Notes: generated by a model not told the origin, from the sequence alone. A stretch of 47,294 nt of DNA from a virus (IMGVR_UViG_3300018476_000002:1-47294); one strand, 5' to 3'. Shown: positions 37,522 through 45,153, counted from the stretch's first letter. Made by a program: numbers and translations.

Positions 37522-38249
37522 GACTCAATCCTTTCGGGCGGATTGCTCAGATTCGCCAGGGTCGATACGGCCTCGTTGATCGTGGCCGCGCATCGCTCTG
37601 CGGACTCTCCGGAGGTGGGGTAGCCCTGCTCATAGGCGGCGAGATGAAGGGCGCCAGCGCGGACAAGGTTGCTGATTGGATCGCGAGGCTTCCACGACTC
37701 TGGCGTCCAAGGCCACCGCGTAGGAACGCCCCATCGCAGGTAGCCCTCGAACTCATAGGCCGTCGCGGCTTGACTCAGAGCAAAGCCGCCGTGCTCGCGG
37801 TCATGGTCGGGCGTGTAGCCCTCAACGTCAATCTGACGCTGCCGCTCGGAGCGGATCAGGGCCATGCCGTCAGTCTCGGCCGTGGACTCAGGCATCGTCG
37901 GCCTCCCGACCGGTCGTCGGGGCGGGCGGAGAGCGGGCGTTATGGCGGGATCGTGAGGACACTCGGCTTCGGTCGATCCACACACGTCGCACGCCGCGAA
38001 CCCGCCGGGCGGAATGCTCAGCGCGTCGGACAGGTGTGGGTGGTGCCGCCACCCATCAGCGACCAGCGCCTTCGCGACGTGCTCGGCGACGTGAGCCTCG
38101 AACTGCACGAGGCCGCTGACCTGCGGCTCGGGGAAGATGCACGGGCGCACCGTCCACCCACACTCACAGCGGGAGCGGTTCGTCCAGCGGTGCTCCGCGA
38201 GTGCATCGGTGATAGCGCCACTCTCGGTCGCCTGATCTTCGTCCGACAT
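37518..38249 (-). CDS. Two-part protein: Cys-rich N-terminus and conserved phage C-terminal domain
   Basis: 243 aa with AAGGGG upstream. Residues 1-120 contain CECGWTVRPCIFP, a His-rich stretch (VAEHVAKALVADGWRHHPHL) and CDVCGSTEAECPHD, so probably zinc-binding. From about 129 on, ALIRSERQRQIDVEGYTPDH, DREHGGFALSQAATAYEF, WPWTPESWKPRD and NLVRAGALHLAAYE match a common phage domain ('RERQRQIxxEGxTxxHD...WPW...WKP...LxxAGAL') with no assigned activity. The two parts usually occur separately, so this looks like a fusion. Confidence 0.65.
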   Translation of the reverse strand: MSDEDQATESGAITDALAEHRWTNRSRCECGWTVRPCIFPEPQVSGLVQFEAHVAEHVAKALVADGWRHHPHLSDALSIPPGGFAACDVCGSTEAECPHDPAITPALRPPRRPVGRPTMPESTAETDGMALIRSERQRQIDVEGYTPDHDREHGGFALSQAATAYEFEGYLRWGVPTRWPWTPESWKPRDPISNLVRAGALHLAAYEQGYPTSGESAERCAATINEAVSTLANLSNPPERIES

Positions 38250-38250
38250 C

Positions 38251-38991
38251 TCAGTACCCCTTGGAGTGAGTGCCGCGGGTGGTGCCAACGTGTTGGGTGA
38301 ACGCACCGTGGCGCCCACCGGGGACCGGCATCCACGCGAACCGGTAGTCGCGGGCGACGAGCGTGTTGCCCATGACGGTCTCGGTCCACTTCCCGTCGGG
38401 CCAGTCGATGTCGAAGACCGCCTTATTGAGCAGCGACGGGTTGCACGTGAAGCCCGCGTCGTGGGACCGGTAGGTGTGCGGCCAGTCGTGCCAGACCCAC
38501 GTGGTGTGCGCGCGGCCGGCGGCCTTGCGGTCGCCGTCGACGCGCTGCTGCTGGGCATCCATGACCCCGCGGGCCAACTCGACCGGGTACCACGGCCGCC
38601 GGAGGAGCGCAACCTGTGCGAGCCGCTTGTTGGCGTCGAGGATGTCGTGGAGCCAGGAGATCTCGAACCGCTCCACGAAGACGAAGTCCTCCTCGAGCAG
38701 GAAGACCCTGGAGTCCAGTTCGCGACCGAGCTCCCACACCCGCTGCATCGCGCGGGTGTAGCCCGCCGGGTGGTCGTCGACGGCGTGGACGGTGAGGCGG
38801 TCGCCGAACTTCGCCAGGAGCAGCGCGCGCCACGCCGGGTCGCCGGAGTCGTCGACGACGTGGACGTCGGGTGCCCACGAGTCGCTGGTGTGCTCGCCGA
38901 TCGACAAGACGGCCTGCGGGAGGTACTCGCCCTTCCGGTTCGACAGGATGATGAGCGGGGTGGTGTCGACGACGTCGACTGCGGTGGTCAT
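38251..38991 (-). CDS. Glycosyltransferase 3 (GT-A-like)
   Basis: 246 aa, starting MTTAVDVVDTTPLIILSNRK. VHVVDDSGDPAWRALLLAKF is the first nucleotide-binding unit. RVFLLEEDFVFVERFEISWL contains the acidic EED that replaces DxD. VALLRRPWYPVELARGVMDA and TYRSHDAGFTCNPSLLNKAV follow the order of phage GT-A transferases. ATGA overlap with its neighbour. Donor and acceptor are unknown. Confidence 0.78.
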   Translation of the reverse strand: MTTAVDVVDTTPLIILSNRKGEYLPQAVLSIGEHTSDSWAPDVHVVDDSGDPAWRALLLAKFGDRLTVHAVDDHPAGYTRAMQRVWELGRELDSRVFLLEEDFVFVERFEISWLHDILDANKRLAQVALLRRPWYPVELARGVMDAQQQRVDGDRKAAGRAHTTWVWHDWPHTYRSHDAGFTCNPSLLNKAVFDIDWPDGKWTETVMGNTLVARDYRFAWMPVPGGRHGAFTQHVGTTRGTHSKGY

Positions 38992-39224
38992 GATCGTTCC
39001 GCCTTGAAGATCACGGAGACCCAGCCGTCGCCGAGCCTTGCGCTGCGGCCGATCTGGATGCTCGTCGGGTCGGCCTCGAAGCCGCCCTTACGGAAGTTGA
39101 CCACCTCCTCCGTGACACGCTCGACGATGTGAGCGAGCGCCTCCTCGAAGGTCAGGTCCGGGTTCCTGTCGACCTTGGCTCCGGGCGGCCCGACGTAGAC
39201 GTCGAACTGGGTCACGACGCTCAT
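38988..39224 (-). CDS. Small hypothetical protein
   Basis: 78 aa, starting MSVVTQFDVYVGPPGAKVDR, coupled on both sides by ATGA. Helix (TFEEALAHIVERVTEEVVNF) then strands (SIQIGRSARLGDGWVSVIFK). No family is recognised. Confidence 0.65.
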   Translation of the reverse strand: MSVVTQFDVYVGPPGAKVDRNPDLTFEEALAHIVERVTEEVVNFRKGGFEADPTSIQIGRSARLGDGWVSVIFKAERS

Positions 39225-40234
39225 GCCTGCCACCTCGTCACCGCGATAGCGCCGGCCACGTCGGGCTCAACGAAGCGGACCCACCACGCGGCGTCGTCGT
39301 TGCTGACGCACGGGCAGATGATCTTCTCGTCCTCACCGAAGTCCTCCGGGTCAGTGGTGTCGAGGCACTCCTGCTGGTGCGGCGTGGCGAGCATCCACAC
39401 CCGGTCGACATCTTCGGCGTCGAAGTCGTTGCCGTACATCGCGTCGAGGGCGGCGACGAACTTGTCGGCGTCGATGGTGTGGCCGAGCGTCAGCTCGAGC
39501 TCGGTGTCCTCGCCGAGGGTGATGAGCGGCACGCCGTCCTGCATGTTGGCGTACGACCCGACCTCCTCCGCGGTGAGCGGGGTGTTGTCCATCGCGGCAT
39601 AGGCGGCGATGCACCGCTCGCGCCACCGGACCTTCGCCAAGAGCTTCTCGATCAGCACGCCGCGGAGCTCGAAGATCTGCGGGAAGTCGTCGGCGTAGCC
39701 GCGCATCTCCCTGTCCTGCTCGGCGTAGCGGGCGGCCACCTCTGTCGACGACATGCCGAGGTCGAGCAGCGTCTTGCCGTCGTTGAGAATGTGGCACAGC
39801 TTCGGCAGCACCTTGTCCATCGCCTTGACGTACCGGGCCTCCGGCACGTCAAGAGCCTCGTAGCTGCGGATCGCGTTGGTGACCCATGGGAGCGCCGTGG
39901 TCTCGTCGGTGATCCACCCCAGCGCGCGCTCCTCGCGGCGCTTCTTCTCCTCGGCCCCGGCGGGCGTCAGGGCACGCGTGGTGGGTGTGTCACCGGCGTA
40001 GACCTCGGGGAGGTCGTGGACCAGCGCGTAGCGGGCGACGAGGCCGAGGTCGAGGTGCATCTCGGGGTGCTCGGCGGCGAACGCGCAGGCGATGAGTCCG
40101 AGCATGACCGTGTGGTCGGTGTCCGACTCGAGGGTCTCGCCGTCATGGTGGTACGTGACGCGGAGGACCTGACCGAAGTCGAGCGAGATCCTGGCGAGGA
40201 CGAGGACGGCCTCGGGGATGGTCTGGTTTCTCAT
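39221..40234 (-). CDS. HD-domain phosphohydrolase, YfbR-like
   Basis: 337 aa; GGAGG 6 nt before ATG. LESDTDHTVMLGLIACAFAA gives His41, and YALVHDLPEVYAGDTPTTRA gives the metal ligands His73-Asp74, Glu77 and Asp82, the pattern of HD_3/YfbR 5'-deoxynucleotidases. A second part (200-337) with ITLGEDTELELTLGHTIDAD is unknown. It may dephosphorylate nucleotides, altering dNTP pools during infection or removing signalling nucleotides. Confidence 0.8.
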   Translation of the reverse strand: MRNQTIPEAVLVLARISLDFGQVLRVTYHHDGETLESDTDHTVMLGLIACAFAAEHPEMHLDLGLVARYALVHDLPEVYAGDTPTTRALTPAGAEEKKRREERALGWITDETTALPWVTNAIRSYEALDVPEARYVKAMDKVLPKLCHILNDGKTLLDLGMSSTEVAARYAEQDREMRGYADDFPQIFELRGVLIEKLLAKVRWRERCIAAYAAMDNTPLTAEEVGSYANMQDGVPLITLGEDTELELTLGHTIDADKFVAALDAMYGNDFDAEDVDRVWMLATPHQQECLDTTDPEDFGEDEKIICPCVSNDDAAWWVRFVEPDVAGAIAVTRWQA

Positions 40235-40267
40235 GCGGTGCCTCCGGGCTGGGAGAGGACGCCGAAG

Positions 40268-40468
40268 TTACTCCCCGGCGTCGGCGAGGTACCGGTCGAC
40301 ACGCTCGTCGGCCGGATCGTGCTTGGTGCTGATCGGCTCACAAAGACGGCAGAGACCGATGGTGCCGCCGTGGATGCAGGTCCGAGCTCGGGCGTGAGCG
40401 CGAGCCGTCTGGAGCAGAGCGCGGGCCTCAGCGATGCGGTGGCGCGCCTCGGGCGAGTGGCCGGCCAT
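40268..40468 (-). CDS. Small protein with HxC..CxxC motif
   Basis: 66 aa, GAGAGGAG 6 nt before ATG 40468. MAGHSPEARHRIAEARALLQ forms a helix, followed by ARARTCIHGGTIGLCRLCEP, a compact zinc-binding-like site. First gene after the presumed origin. Function unknown. Confidence 0.7.
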   Translation of the reverse strand: MAGHSPEARHRIAEARALLQTARAHARARTCIHGGTIGLCRLCEPISTKHDPADERVDRYLADAGE

Positions 40469-40524
40469 GACGTGCTCCTCTCTGCGGGTGCGGTCTGTGG
40501 TTGAGCTACAAGCGCGATCCGGTC

Positions 40525-40555
40525 GGGGCAAGGGGTAAGGGGTAAGGGGTAAGGG
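40525..40555 (+). repeat. G-run tandem repeat, possible G-quadruplex
   Basis: Five G-runs separated by three-base loops: GGGG-CAA-GGGG-TAA-GGGG-TAA-GGGG-TAA-GGG. The heptamer AAGGGGT is repeated in tandem. The G-rich strand is the template for leftward transcription. It meets the usual quadruplex rule (four or more runs of at least three G, loops 1-7). Confidence 0.85.
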
Positions 40556-40692
40556 AGTTCAACTTCAATCGCTCGTGCAATCGAAGTCCCATCGCTCATT
40601 GCTTGACCGATCGAACATGGATTCGAGTCTGATTGTATCCCGGATTGCATGATGTATTCCATCGCCTATTCAATCCCCTCGGCTGTGGATAA
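40556..40692. other. Candidate replication origin
   Basis: An AT-rich stretch for this genome with repeated short units (TCAATCGCTC, GCAATCGAAG, CCCATCGCTC, CTGATTGTAT, CGGATTGCAT, TCCATCGCCT, TTCAATCCCC) and, at 40684-40692, TGTGGATAA, a perfect match to the DnaA box TTATCCACA. It overlaps the end of the initiator-like gene and adjoins the G-run repeat. No direct proof of origin activity. Confidence 0.5.
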
Positions 40693-41167
40693 CGGCTTGC
40701 TTCGCCATGACTCGACGCCACAGCTCCGGGTTCTTCTCCTCGATCCCGACGAAGCCAGCGAGCCCCGGCTCGTCGAGTTGGAGCCGGGCGAGCTCGACCA
40801 CGATGGCCTCGACCAGCTCGAGCGACGTGACGCGTCCGATCGCGTCGACACACGCCTTGCCCATGTTGCGGCGGATCAGGACGTTGTCGTGGCGGATGAA
40901 CGTGCGCAGGAGCACCTCGGAGGTCTCGGTGTCGAAGACCACGAAGCGCGCGTCGATCAGCGTGCTCACGGCCCCGTAGACGGCGTCCTCGTCGGTGTCG
41001 GCCGCCAGCTTCGCGAGCCGGTTCGGCCACCAGTCGAGCACGCCGGCCCACGTGAGCGTCGGCTGCGAGCCGAGCACGAGGTACATGCGCTGCGCAGCCC
41101 CTGGGAGCTTGCGGAAGTCGTCGTTGGCCCAGATGCTCGTCTTGAGCCGGAAGTGGTCACGTGCCAT
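40670..41167 (-). CDS. Replication initiator-like winged-helix protein
   Basis: 165 aa, starting MARDHFRLKTSIWANDDFRK. LPGAAQRMYLVLGSQPTLTW, AGVLDWWPNRLAKLAADTDE and AVYGAVSTLIDARFVVFDTE form a winged-helix domain like that of phage O-type and DnaD-like initiators. The C-terminus is helical. The gene ends in the candidate origin and lies downstream of the recT-like genes, a common layout. It could load the host helicase; no helicase or polymerase gene is found in the phage. Confidence 0.6.
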   Translation of the reverse strand: MARDHFRLKTSIWANDDFRKLPGAAQRMYLVLGSQPTLTWAGVLDWWPNRLAKLAADTDEDAVYGAVSTLIDARFVVFDTETSEVLLRTFIRHDNVLIRRNMGKACVDAIGRVTSLELVEAIVVELARLQLDEPGLAGFVGIEEKNPELWRRVMAKQAVIHSRGD

Positions 41168-41345
41168 CGGTCGGCGCCCCCTCTCGCGTGCCGGCGGGTG
41201 TCTGCATCTTCTTGAGCCACGTCGCTCGGACCGTGGTCCCCATCGTCGGGTGGCCGGTGCGGTCGGTGTGGCCCTGGGCGAGCGACGCCTTGGCGTTCTC
41301 GGTGCTGCCAGCGACACACGTCAGGCAGTACCACCAGCTCAGCAC
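41157..41345 (-). CDS. Small protein with CLTC motif
   Basis: 62 aa from GTG 41345 with GGAG 7 nt upstream, overlapping the upstream stop by 7 nt. MLSWWYCLTCVAGSTENAKA is the N-terminus; a later TTVRATWLKKMQTPAG is basic. One CxxC only. No family. Confidence 0.6.
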   Translation of the reverse strand: MLSWWYCLTCVAGSTENAKASLAQGHTDRTGHPTMGTTVRATWLKKMQTPAGTREGAPTDGT

Positions 41346-41662
41346 GCGACGCTCCGAGGTGTCGCGGAGTACGGGGCGCGCGGGTGGGCGACGGAGTCCT
41401 CGCGGCGCTGGCGTTCCCCGAGGGTCTCCCCGAAGCGTGCGACCTCGTTTCTGCGGAGCGCCTCCCACAGGTCGGAGCGACCAGCGTTACCGAGGCGCTT
41501 GCTGACGGACTGAGCCCGTACACCGAGGCGACGTGCGACGTCCTCCGTGGACTCCCCGGTGTGCGCCATCCACTCGACGTCTTCGACGAACGCGTCACGC
41601 ACACGGGCCTGTCGCTCAGCTTCGATGCGGCGCTTCCGTTCGAGCAGCGTCTCGTGACCCAT
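41339..41662 (-). CDS. Helix-turn-helix DNA-binding protein
   Basis: 107 aa; GAGG 8 nt before ATG. MGHETLLERKRRIEAERQAR is basic and helical. VEDVEWMAHTGESTEDVARR then LGVRAQSVSKRLGNAGRSDL is a clear helix-turn-helix of the kind found in small actinophage replication-region proteins. The C-terminus is basic and disordered. May act with the initiator gene that follows. Confidence 0.75.
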   Translation of the reverse strand: MGHETLLERKRRIEAERQARVRDAFVEDVEWMAHTGESTEDVARRLGVRAQSVSKRLGNAGRSDLWEALRRNEVARFGETLGERQRREDSVAHPRAPYSATPRSVAC

Positions 41663-41665
41663 GGC

Positions 41666-42637
41666 TCATGCCTCGGGGTCGTCAGTCGGCTCGGGCTCGA
41701 TGCGGAGCTCCTCCAGCACCAAGTCGAGCTCGTCGCTGGAGAGCCCGGCAGCGACAGCCGGGTCCATGGGGATCTCGCGGCCGATGATGGTGCGGATGCG
41801 GTTGCGCCGCGAGACGTTGGCCGGGTACTTGAGCCTCTTGAACTCCTCGGCGATGGCGTGGTACCTGGGGTCGACGGCCAGGGCGGCGCCGAGGTCACCG
41901 GCGTCCTCGTCGGGCTCCTCGGTTTGCTTCACGACCTGCCCCTCGACGATCGTGGCGCCGGCCGGGTTGTCGGCCTGCCCCATCTCCTCGTCGGTGTAGA
42001 TCCCGGACAGGTCGAGCGGGAACGCCTTGCGCAGCGCTAGGGCCTCGGCGCACTTCGCGAGCTGTCCGGCGCCGCGCGTCTTCCACGTGCCGGTCAGGAC
42101 GATGTCGTCGTTTTGCTTGCGCTTCGTCTGGGCGTACTCGACGAACAGGGCGACCGCGGAGAACCGCTTCCCGTCGCGGAGGACCGTGACCTTCGCGGCC
42201 GACGGCGACGAGGTGGCGTCGAGCCACACGTCGCGCCAGACGCCATCCTGGCCGCACCACTGGGCGTCCTCGTACTCGAGGGTCGCACCGGCCTTGTCGG
42301 CGGCCCGACGTGCGATCACCCGGTAGCCGTCGATGCCGGTCTGGATCGTCGACTTATAGACGTCCTGCCACTCGCCGTTGACGAGCCCGCGGTCCTTGCG
42401 GGCCACGAGGTAGATCTGACGGGAGAACGGGTCGAGTTGGGACCGCTTCGCGACGTGCAGGAAGATGTCGAGCTCGGCCTGGGTGGCGTCCTCGGAGACG
42501 CCCATGGCGTGCAGACCGGAGATCTGCGCTGGGGTCCATGACGTCTGCTCGTCGACGATTACGAGCTCGGCGTGGGTGGGCTCCTCGACCGTCTCGATCA
42601 CCGGCTGGTCCGGTGCCTTCTCCTTGGCTCTGGGCAT
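41666..42637 (-). CDS. RecT/Bet-family single-strand annealing protein
   Basis: 323 aa. LDIFLHVAKRSQLDPFSRQI, YLVARKDRGL, STIQTGIDGYRVIARR and LTGTWKTRGAGQLAKCAEAL then ALRKAFPLDLSGIYTDEEM are the family signatures. A Glu/Asp-rich C-terminal region includes EEFKRLKYPANVSRRNRIRT. It anneals complementary ssDNA and usually works with the exonuclease encoded just upstream. AGGAT upstream of ATG is modest. Confidence 0.92.
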   Translation of the reverse strand: MPRAKEKAPDQPVIETVEEPTHAELVIVDEQTSWTPAQISGLHAMGVSEDATQAELDIFLHVAKRSQLDPFSRQIYLVARKDRGLVNGEWQDVYKSTIQTGIDGYRVIARRAADKAGATLEYEDAQWCGQDGVWRDVWLDATSSPSAAKVTVLRDGKRFSAVALFVEYAQTKRKQNDDIVLTGTWKTRGAGQLAKCAEALALRKAFPLDLSGIYTDEEMGQADNPAGATIVEGQVVKQTEEPDEDAGDLGAALAVDPRYHAIAEEFKRLKYPANVSRRNRIRTIIGREIPMDPAVAAGLSSDELDLVLEELRIEPEPTDDPEA

Positions 42638-42638
42638 G

Positions 42639-42893
42639 TCAGATCCTCTCTGTGACTGCGATCTGGGCGTACTGGAGGTCGGGGTTGGGGTGGACCTCGA
42701 GACCCATGAGCTTCGGGAATGGCGCGGCGTACACGAAGATCGGGCCGTCGGGGCAGAGGCGCTCGAACATGGCCGGGGAGACCTGAATGACGCCAGGCCG
42801 CTTGAACTCGAGCAGCAGCGAGTCACGCGCCCGATGCACGGACGCCCGGATCTCGTCGAGCGCGCGGTGCTGCTCGCGCGTGATCCCCTCCAT
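42639..42893 (-). CDS. Small hypothetical protein between exonuclease and RecT genes
   Basis: 84 aa from ATG 42893 (TGATG overlap). MEGITREQHRALDEIRASVH is helical; GVIQVSPAMFERLCPDGPIF and VYAAPFPKLMGLEVHPNPDL contain strands. Coupled to both recombination genes, so it may assist them. No family. Confidence 0.65.
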   Translation of the reverse strand: MEGITREQHRALDEIRASVHRARDSLLLEFKRPGVIQVSPAMFERLCPDGPIFVYAAPFPKLMGLEVHPNPDLQYAQIAVTERI

Positions 42894-43756
42894 CACGTGA
42901 CCGACTTCTCAAAGAAGTGATAGTCGGGGATCTCGACCTGGGCGTAGGTGTCGGGCTGGATATAGCCCGGCCAGACGTCGGCCTCCTTGCAGTCGCGGAG
43001 AATCTCGAGCCCCTGGGTGTACCGCTTGCGTCCGAGCTTGATGGATCGGGCGCCGAGCTGGATCACGGACACTGGGTAGGGCGGGTTCTTCTCGATCACG
43101 ACGAACGCGAACGCCTTGGCCGGGTGGCCCAACGCGCGGAGTACGTCGAGGTAGTAAGGCGCTTGTATGAAGTAGCCGTACTCGGCGGCCCGCTTCTTGA
43201 AGACGTCAGGGTCGGCGGACTCGGCAGTCTTCACGTCCCCGAGCACCTGGGGGTGGAGCCAGTCGACCCGGACCCGGCGGCGCTGCCCGGTGACCTGGTG
43301 CTCGAGGTAGCCAGTGACCTCCGGCTTGCCCTCGGTGAGGATCTCCATGGCGAAGGCGTGCCGCTGGAGCGACTCGGCCATCGCCTCGGCCTTGTCGATC
43401 TCCTTGCGCAGCAGGGGAATGTTGCCGGCGGCGCGGATCTCGGCGGCGTGCGCGCGTGTCGAAGGCGACCGCATGTCCTCGGCCTCACCGAGGTCGGCCT
43501 TCGTCTTCGGGTCGAACCGGTGCGGCACCTCCGGGTGGGAGCCGACGCCGAGGATCAGGGTGTGCGCGACGTGGCCGAGGTCGTAGGTGTCCTTCGGCGG
43601 CGGCGGGTGCGTCAGACCCCAGTGGTAGAGCGCCGGAGCCGTGAGCAGCGTCTTGATACCGGTCTGGGAGATCGACTCGACGTCAGCGTGGTACGCGGCC
43701 TCGGCGATGTCGTCGTAGAGCCCGTCGACAGTGGGGATCTCAGTCATGGGTGGCAT
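42893..43756 (-). CDS. RecE-like PD-(D/E)xK exonuclease
   Basis: 287 aa, GAGGAG 7 nt before ATG. SQTGIKTLLTAPALYHWGLT and LGHVAHTLILGVGSHPEVPH match RecE-type N-terminal blocks. RRRVRVDWLHPQVLGDVKTA gives Asp165 and Asp174-x-Lys176, the metal-binding core, followed by EYGYFIQAPYYLDVLRALG (Gln198). Paired with RecT this makes a complete phage recombination system: it resects dsDNA ends so that RecT can anneal them. Confidence 0.88.
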   Translation of the reverse strand: MPPMTEIPTVDGLYDDIAEAAYHADVESISQTGIKTLLTAPALYHWGLTHPPPPKDTYDLGHVAHTLILGVGSHPEVPHRFDPKTKADLGEAEDMRSPSTRAHAAEIRAAGNIPLLRKEIDKAEAMAESLQRHAFAMEILTEGKPEVTGYLEHQVTGQRRRVRVDWLHPQVLGDVKTAESADPDVFKKRAAEYGYFIQAPYYLDVLRALGHPAKAFAFVVIEKNPPYPVSVIQLGARSIKLGRKRYTQGLEILRDCKEADVWPGYIQPDTYAQVEIPDYHFFEKSVT

Positions 43757-44354
43757 CGGGCTTCTCCTCGACCGGGGTGATGGTGAACGACACCTCGAAG
43801 CGGTCGTCTGGGCTGGGGTACTGGACCTCACCGAACGTGACATCACGGTGGGTGCCGTCGGGGTGGTGCAGGCGGACGACCTTCCCGGCAAGCTCCTCGG
43901 GGTCGAGGAGGGCGGGCGTGGCCTCAACGTGCGCGTCGTACGGGAACCTCGGCATCGCGACTGGCCTCAGCATGAGGTCGGCCGACATGTTGCGCAGCCG
44001 CTCGAGACCCTCGATCAGCGAGGCCGCGGTGGGCGCCTCGTAGTCGGTGGGCCATGCGACGGTGACGGGCTGGGTGAGTGCGCCGTTGATGATGGCCTCG
44101 AGCTCCTCGTCGTCACCCGGCAACACGGTGTCGGCAACGCGCGGGCAGTGCTCGCGGCAGTGCCGGCCGGGGCACTCGCGGGGGCCTGTGGCGTCCTCCA
44201 CGATGAGGTCGATCTGGGTGGACACGCTGCGCGCCGTCCTGCTCGCTTTCCCGACGCTGACGCGGGCTGGGGCGGCGGGGAATACGGACCCATTTGGACG
44301 GTCGAGGACCATGGCCGCCATGTCGCAGAGCATGGTCTCCCACGCGACCGCCAT
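43740..44354 (-). CDS. Hypothetical protein with CxxxC cluster
   Basis: 204 aa; GGAGG 5 nt before ATG 44354. MAVAWETMLCDMAAMVLDRP is helical. RECPGRHCREHCPRVADTVL is a metal-binding-like cluster. The second half is beta-rich (RFEVSFTITPVEEKPDATHD). It overlaps the exonuclease gene by 17 nt, so it may be a recombination accessory. No family recognised. Confidence 0.65.
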   Translation of the reverse strand: MAVAWETMLCDMAAMVLDRPNGSVFPAAPARVSVGKASRTARSVSTQIDLIVEDATGPRECPGRHCREHCPRVADTVLPGDDEELEAIINGALTQPVTVAWPTDYEAPTAASLIEGLERLRNMSADLMLRPVAMPRFPYDAHVEATPALLDPEELAGKVVRLHHPDGTHRDVTFGEVQYPSPDDRFEVSFTITPVEEKPDATHD

Positions 44355-44647
44355 CACAACCTCCGAATGCCGGGGTGGATCCGCGGGCCAGGGCAGCGGC
44401 GCCGACGGGCCAGCGGCGAGTAGGGCTGCTCGCACACGACACAGTCGACGACCTGACCGATAATGTCGGTCGCGGCCGGCCACCCCTCCTCGGCGTCGAC
44501 GTCGGGGTCGGTGGCGACCTTGTCGAAGTGGTTGAGGAAGTCGTCGCCGATCGTCCTGATGGTGGTGATCGCCCACAGGTGCTCGTTCGACTTGATGGCG
44601 TAGACGACCTTGGGGTTGAGCTCCGGCTCCGGGGTCTGGTCGCTCAT
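44354..44647 (-). CDS. Small hypothetical protein with CxxC and Arg-rich end
   Basis: 97 aa, starting MSDQTPEPELNPKVVYAIKS (ATGA overlap). WAITTIRTIGDDFLNHFDKV, then DCVVCEQPYSPLARRRRCPG gives CxxC plus a third Cys in a basic context. Possibly nucleic-acid-binding. Function unknown. Confidence 0.65.
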   Translation of the reverse strand: MSDQTPEPELNPKVVYAIKSNEHLWAITTIRTIGDDFLNHFDKVATDPDVDAEEGWPAATDIIGQVVDCVVCEQPYSPLARRRRCPGPRIHPGIRRL

Positions 44648-44763
44648 CGCTTGCCCCGGTGGTGCTTGATGGCGTCGCCGAGCAGGACGACGACCACGCT
44701 GATGCCGAAGGCGATCAGGATGAGGCCGACCATCCACATGCCGTCGGCGGTTCGCTGGCTCAT
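44644..44763 (-). CDS. 39-aa single-span membrane protein
   Basis: MSQRTADGMWMVGLILIAFG and SVVVVLLGDAIKHHRGKR; residues 9-28 form one membrane helix with a basic C-terminus. The stop overlaps the next start (ATGA). GTG 44784 would add seven residues. First gene after the tandem hairpins below the repressor. Might act at the membrane early in infection; unknown. Confidence 0.65.
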   Translation of the reverse strand: MSQRTADGMWMVGLILIAFGISVVVVLLGDAIKHHRGKR

Positions 44764-44822
44764 TGCAGAGGTGGTGTGATCCACGGTGATACCCTGCCCT
44801 CGTCTGGTTGTTTGCTCCTGCT

Positions 44823-44854
44823 GGGGCCGTCCTTCTCGTCGGGGGGACGGCCCC
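44823..44854. terminator. 10-bp perfect hairpin downstream of repressor gene
   Basis: GGGGCCGTCC / GGACGGCCCC with a 12-base loop. A T-containing stretch (TTGGTGTTT) follows on the + strand, none on the minus strand. It would separate the repressor transcript from the recombination genes. Confidence 0.6.
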
Positions 44855-44865
44855 TTGGTGTTTCA

Positions 44866-44916
44866 CCTGTGGCCCGAGGTTTGAGGCTTCCCCTTCCTCG
44901 CCTCCCGGACCACAGG
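44866..44916. terminator. Second hairpin downstream of repressor gene
   Basis: Outer CCTGTGG / CCACAGG and inner CGAGG / CCTCG arms, beginning 6 bases after the repressor stop. Together with the hairpin at 44823 it makes a tandem terminator-like element. Confidence 0.5.
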
Positions 44917-44922
44917 AGCCTG

Positions 44923-45153
44923 TCAGCCGGTCAGCTTCGTGACCGTGGTGTCGAGCTTCTCGGCGACCTTGGTGAGCTCGCCGATGCGGAACGCGACGCG
45001 TCCCTCGAGCCGCTGGTGGACCTGCGGCTGGGAGATGCCGAGGAGCTGACCGATCGCCTCCTGGCTGACGCCCTCGGTGCCCATGCGCGCACGGACGCGC
45101 CGGCCGATGCGGACGTTCTCGGCGTCGAGGATGGCCTCGGTGTCGCTGCTCAT
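44923..45153 (-). CDS. Xre-family regulator, candidate immunity repressor
   Basis: 76 aa. RVRARMGTEGVSQEAIGQLL and GISQPQVHQRLEGRVAFRIG form a standard HTH_3 (lambda repressor-type) domain with recognition helix SQPQVHQRLEG; the last 15 residues (ELTKVAEKLDTTVTKL) complete the bundle. There is no separate dimer domain or LexA-like peptidase. ATG 45153 has no ribosome site and lies 7 nt after a -10 box, so it is probably leaderless. Operator 1 overlaps its promoter, implying autoregulation. The same operator marks four lytic promoters. Confidence 0.75.
   Translation of the reverse strand: MSSDTEAILDAENVRIGRRVRARMGTEGVSQEAIGQLLGISQPQVHQRLEGRVAFRIGELTKVAEKLDTTVTKLTG

Noticed and set aside
40231-40662. 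143-codon ORF on the minus strand across the origin-like region
   Set aside because: It reads through the tandem G-run repeat as Pro/Leu/Thr-rich sequence and overlaps the better 40268-40468 gene, which has GAGAGGAG upstream.
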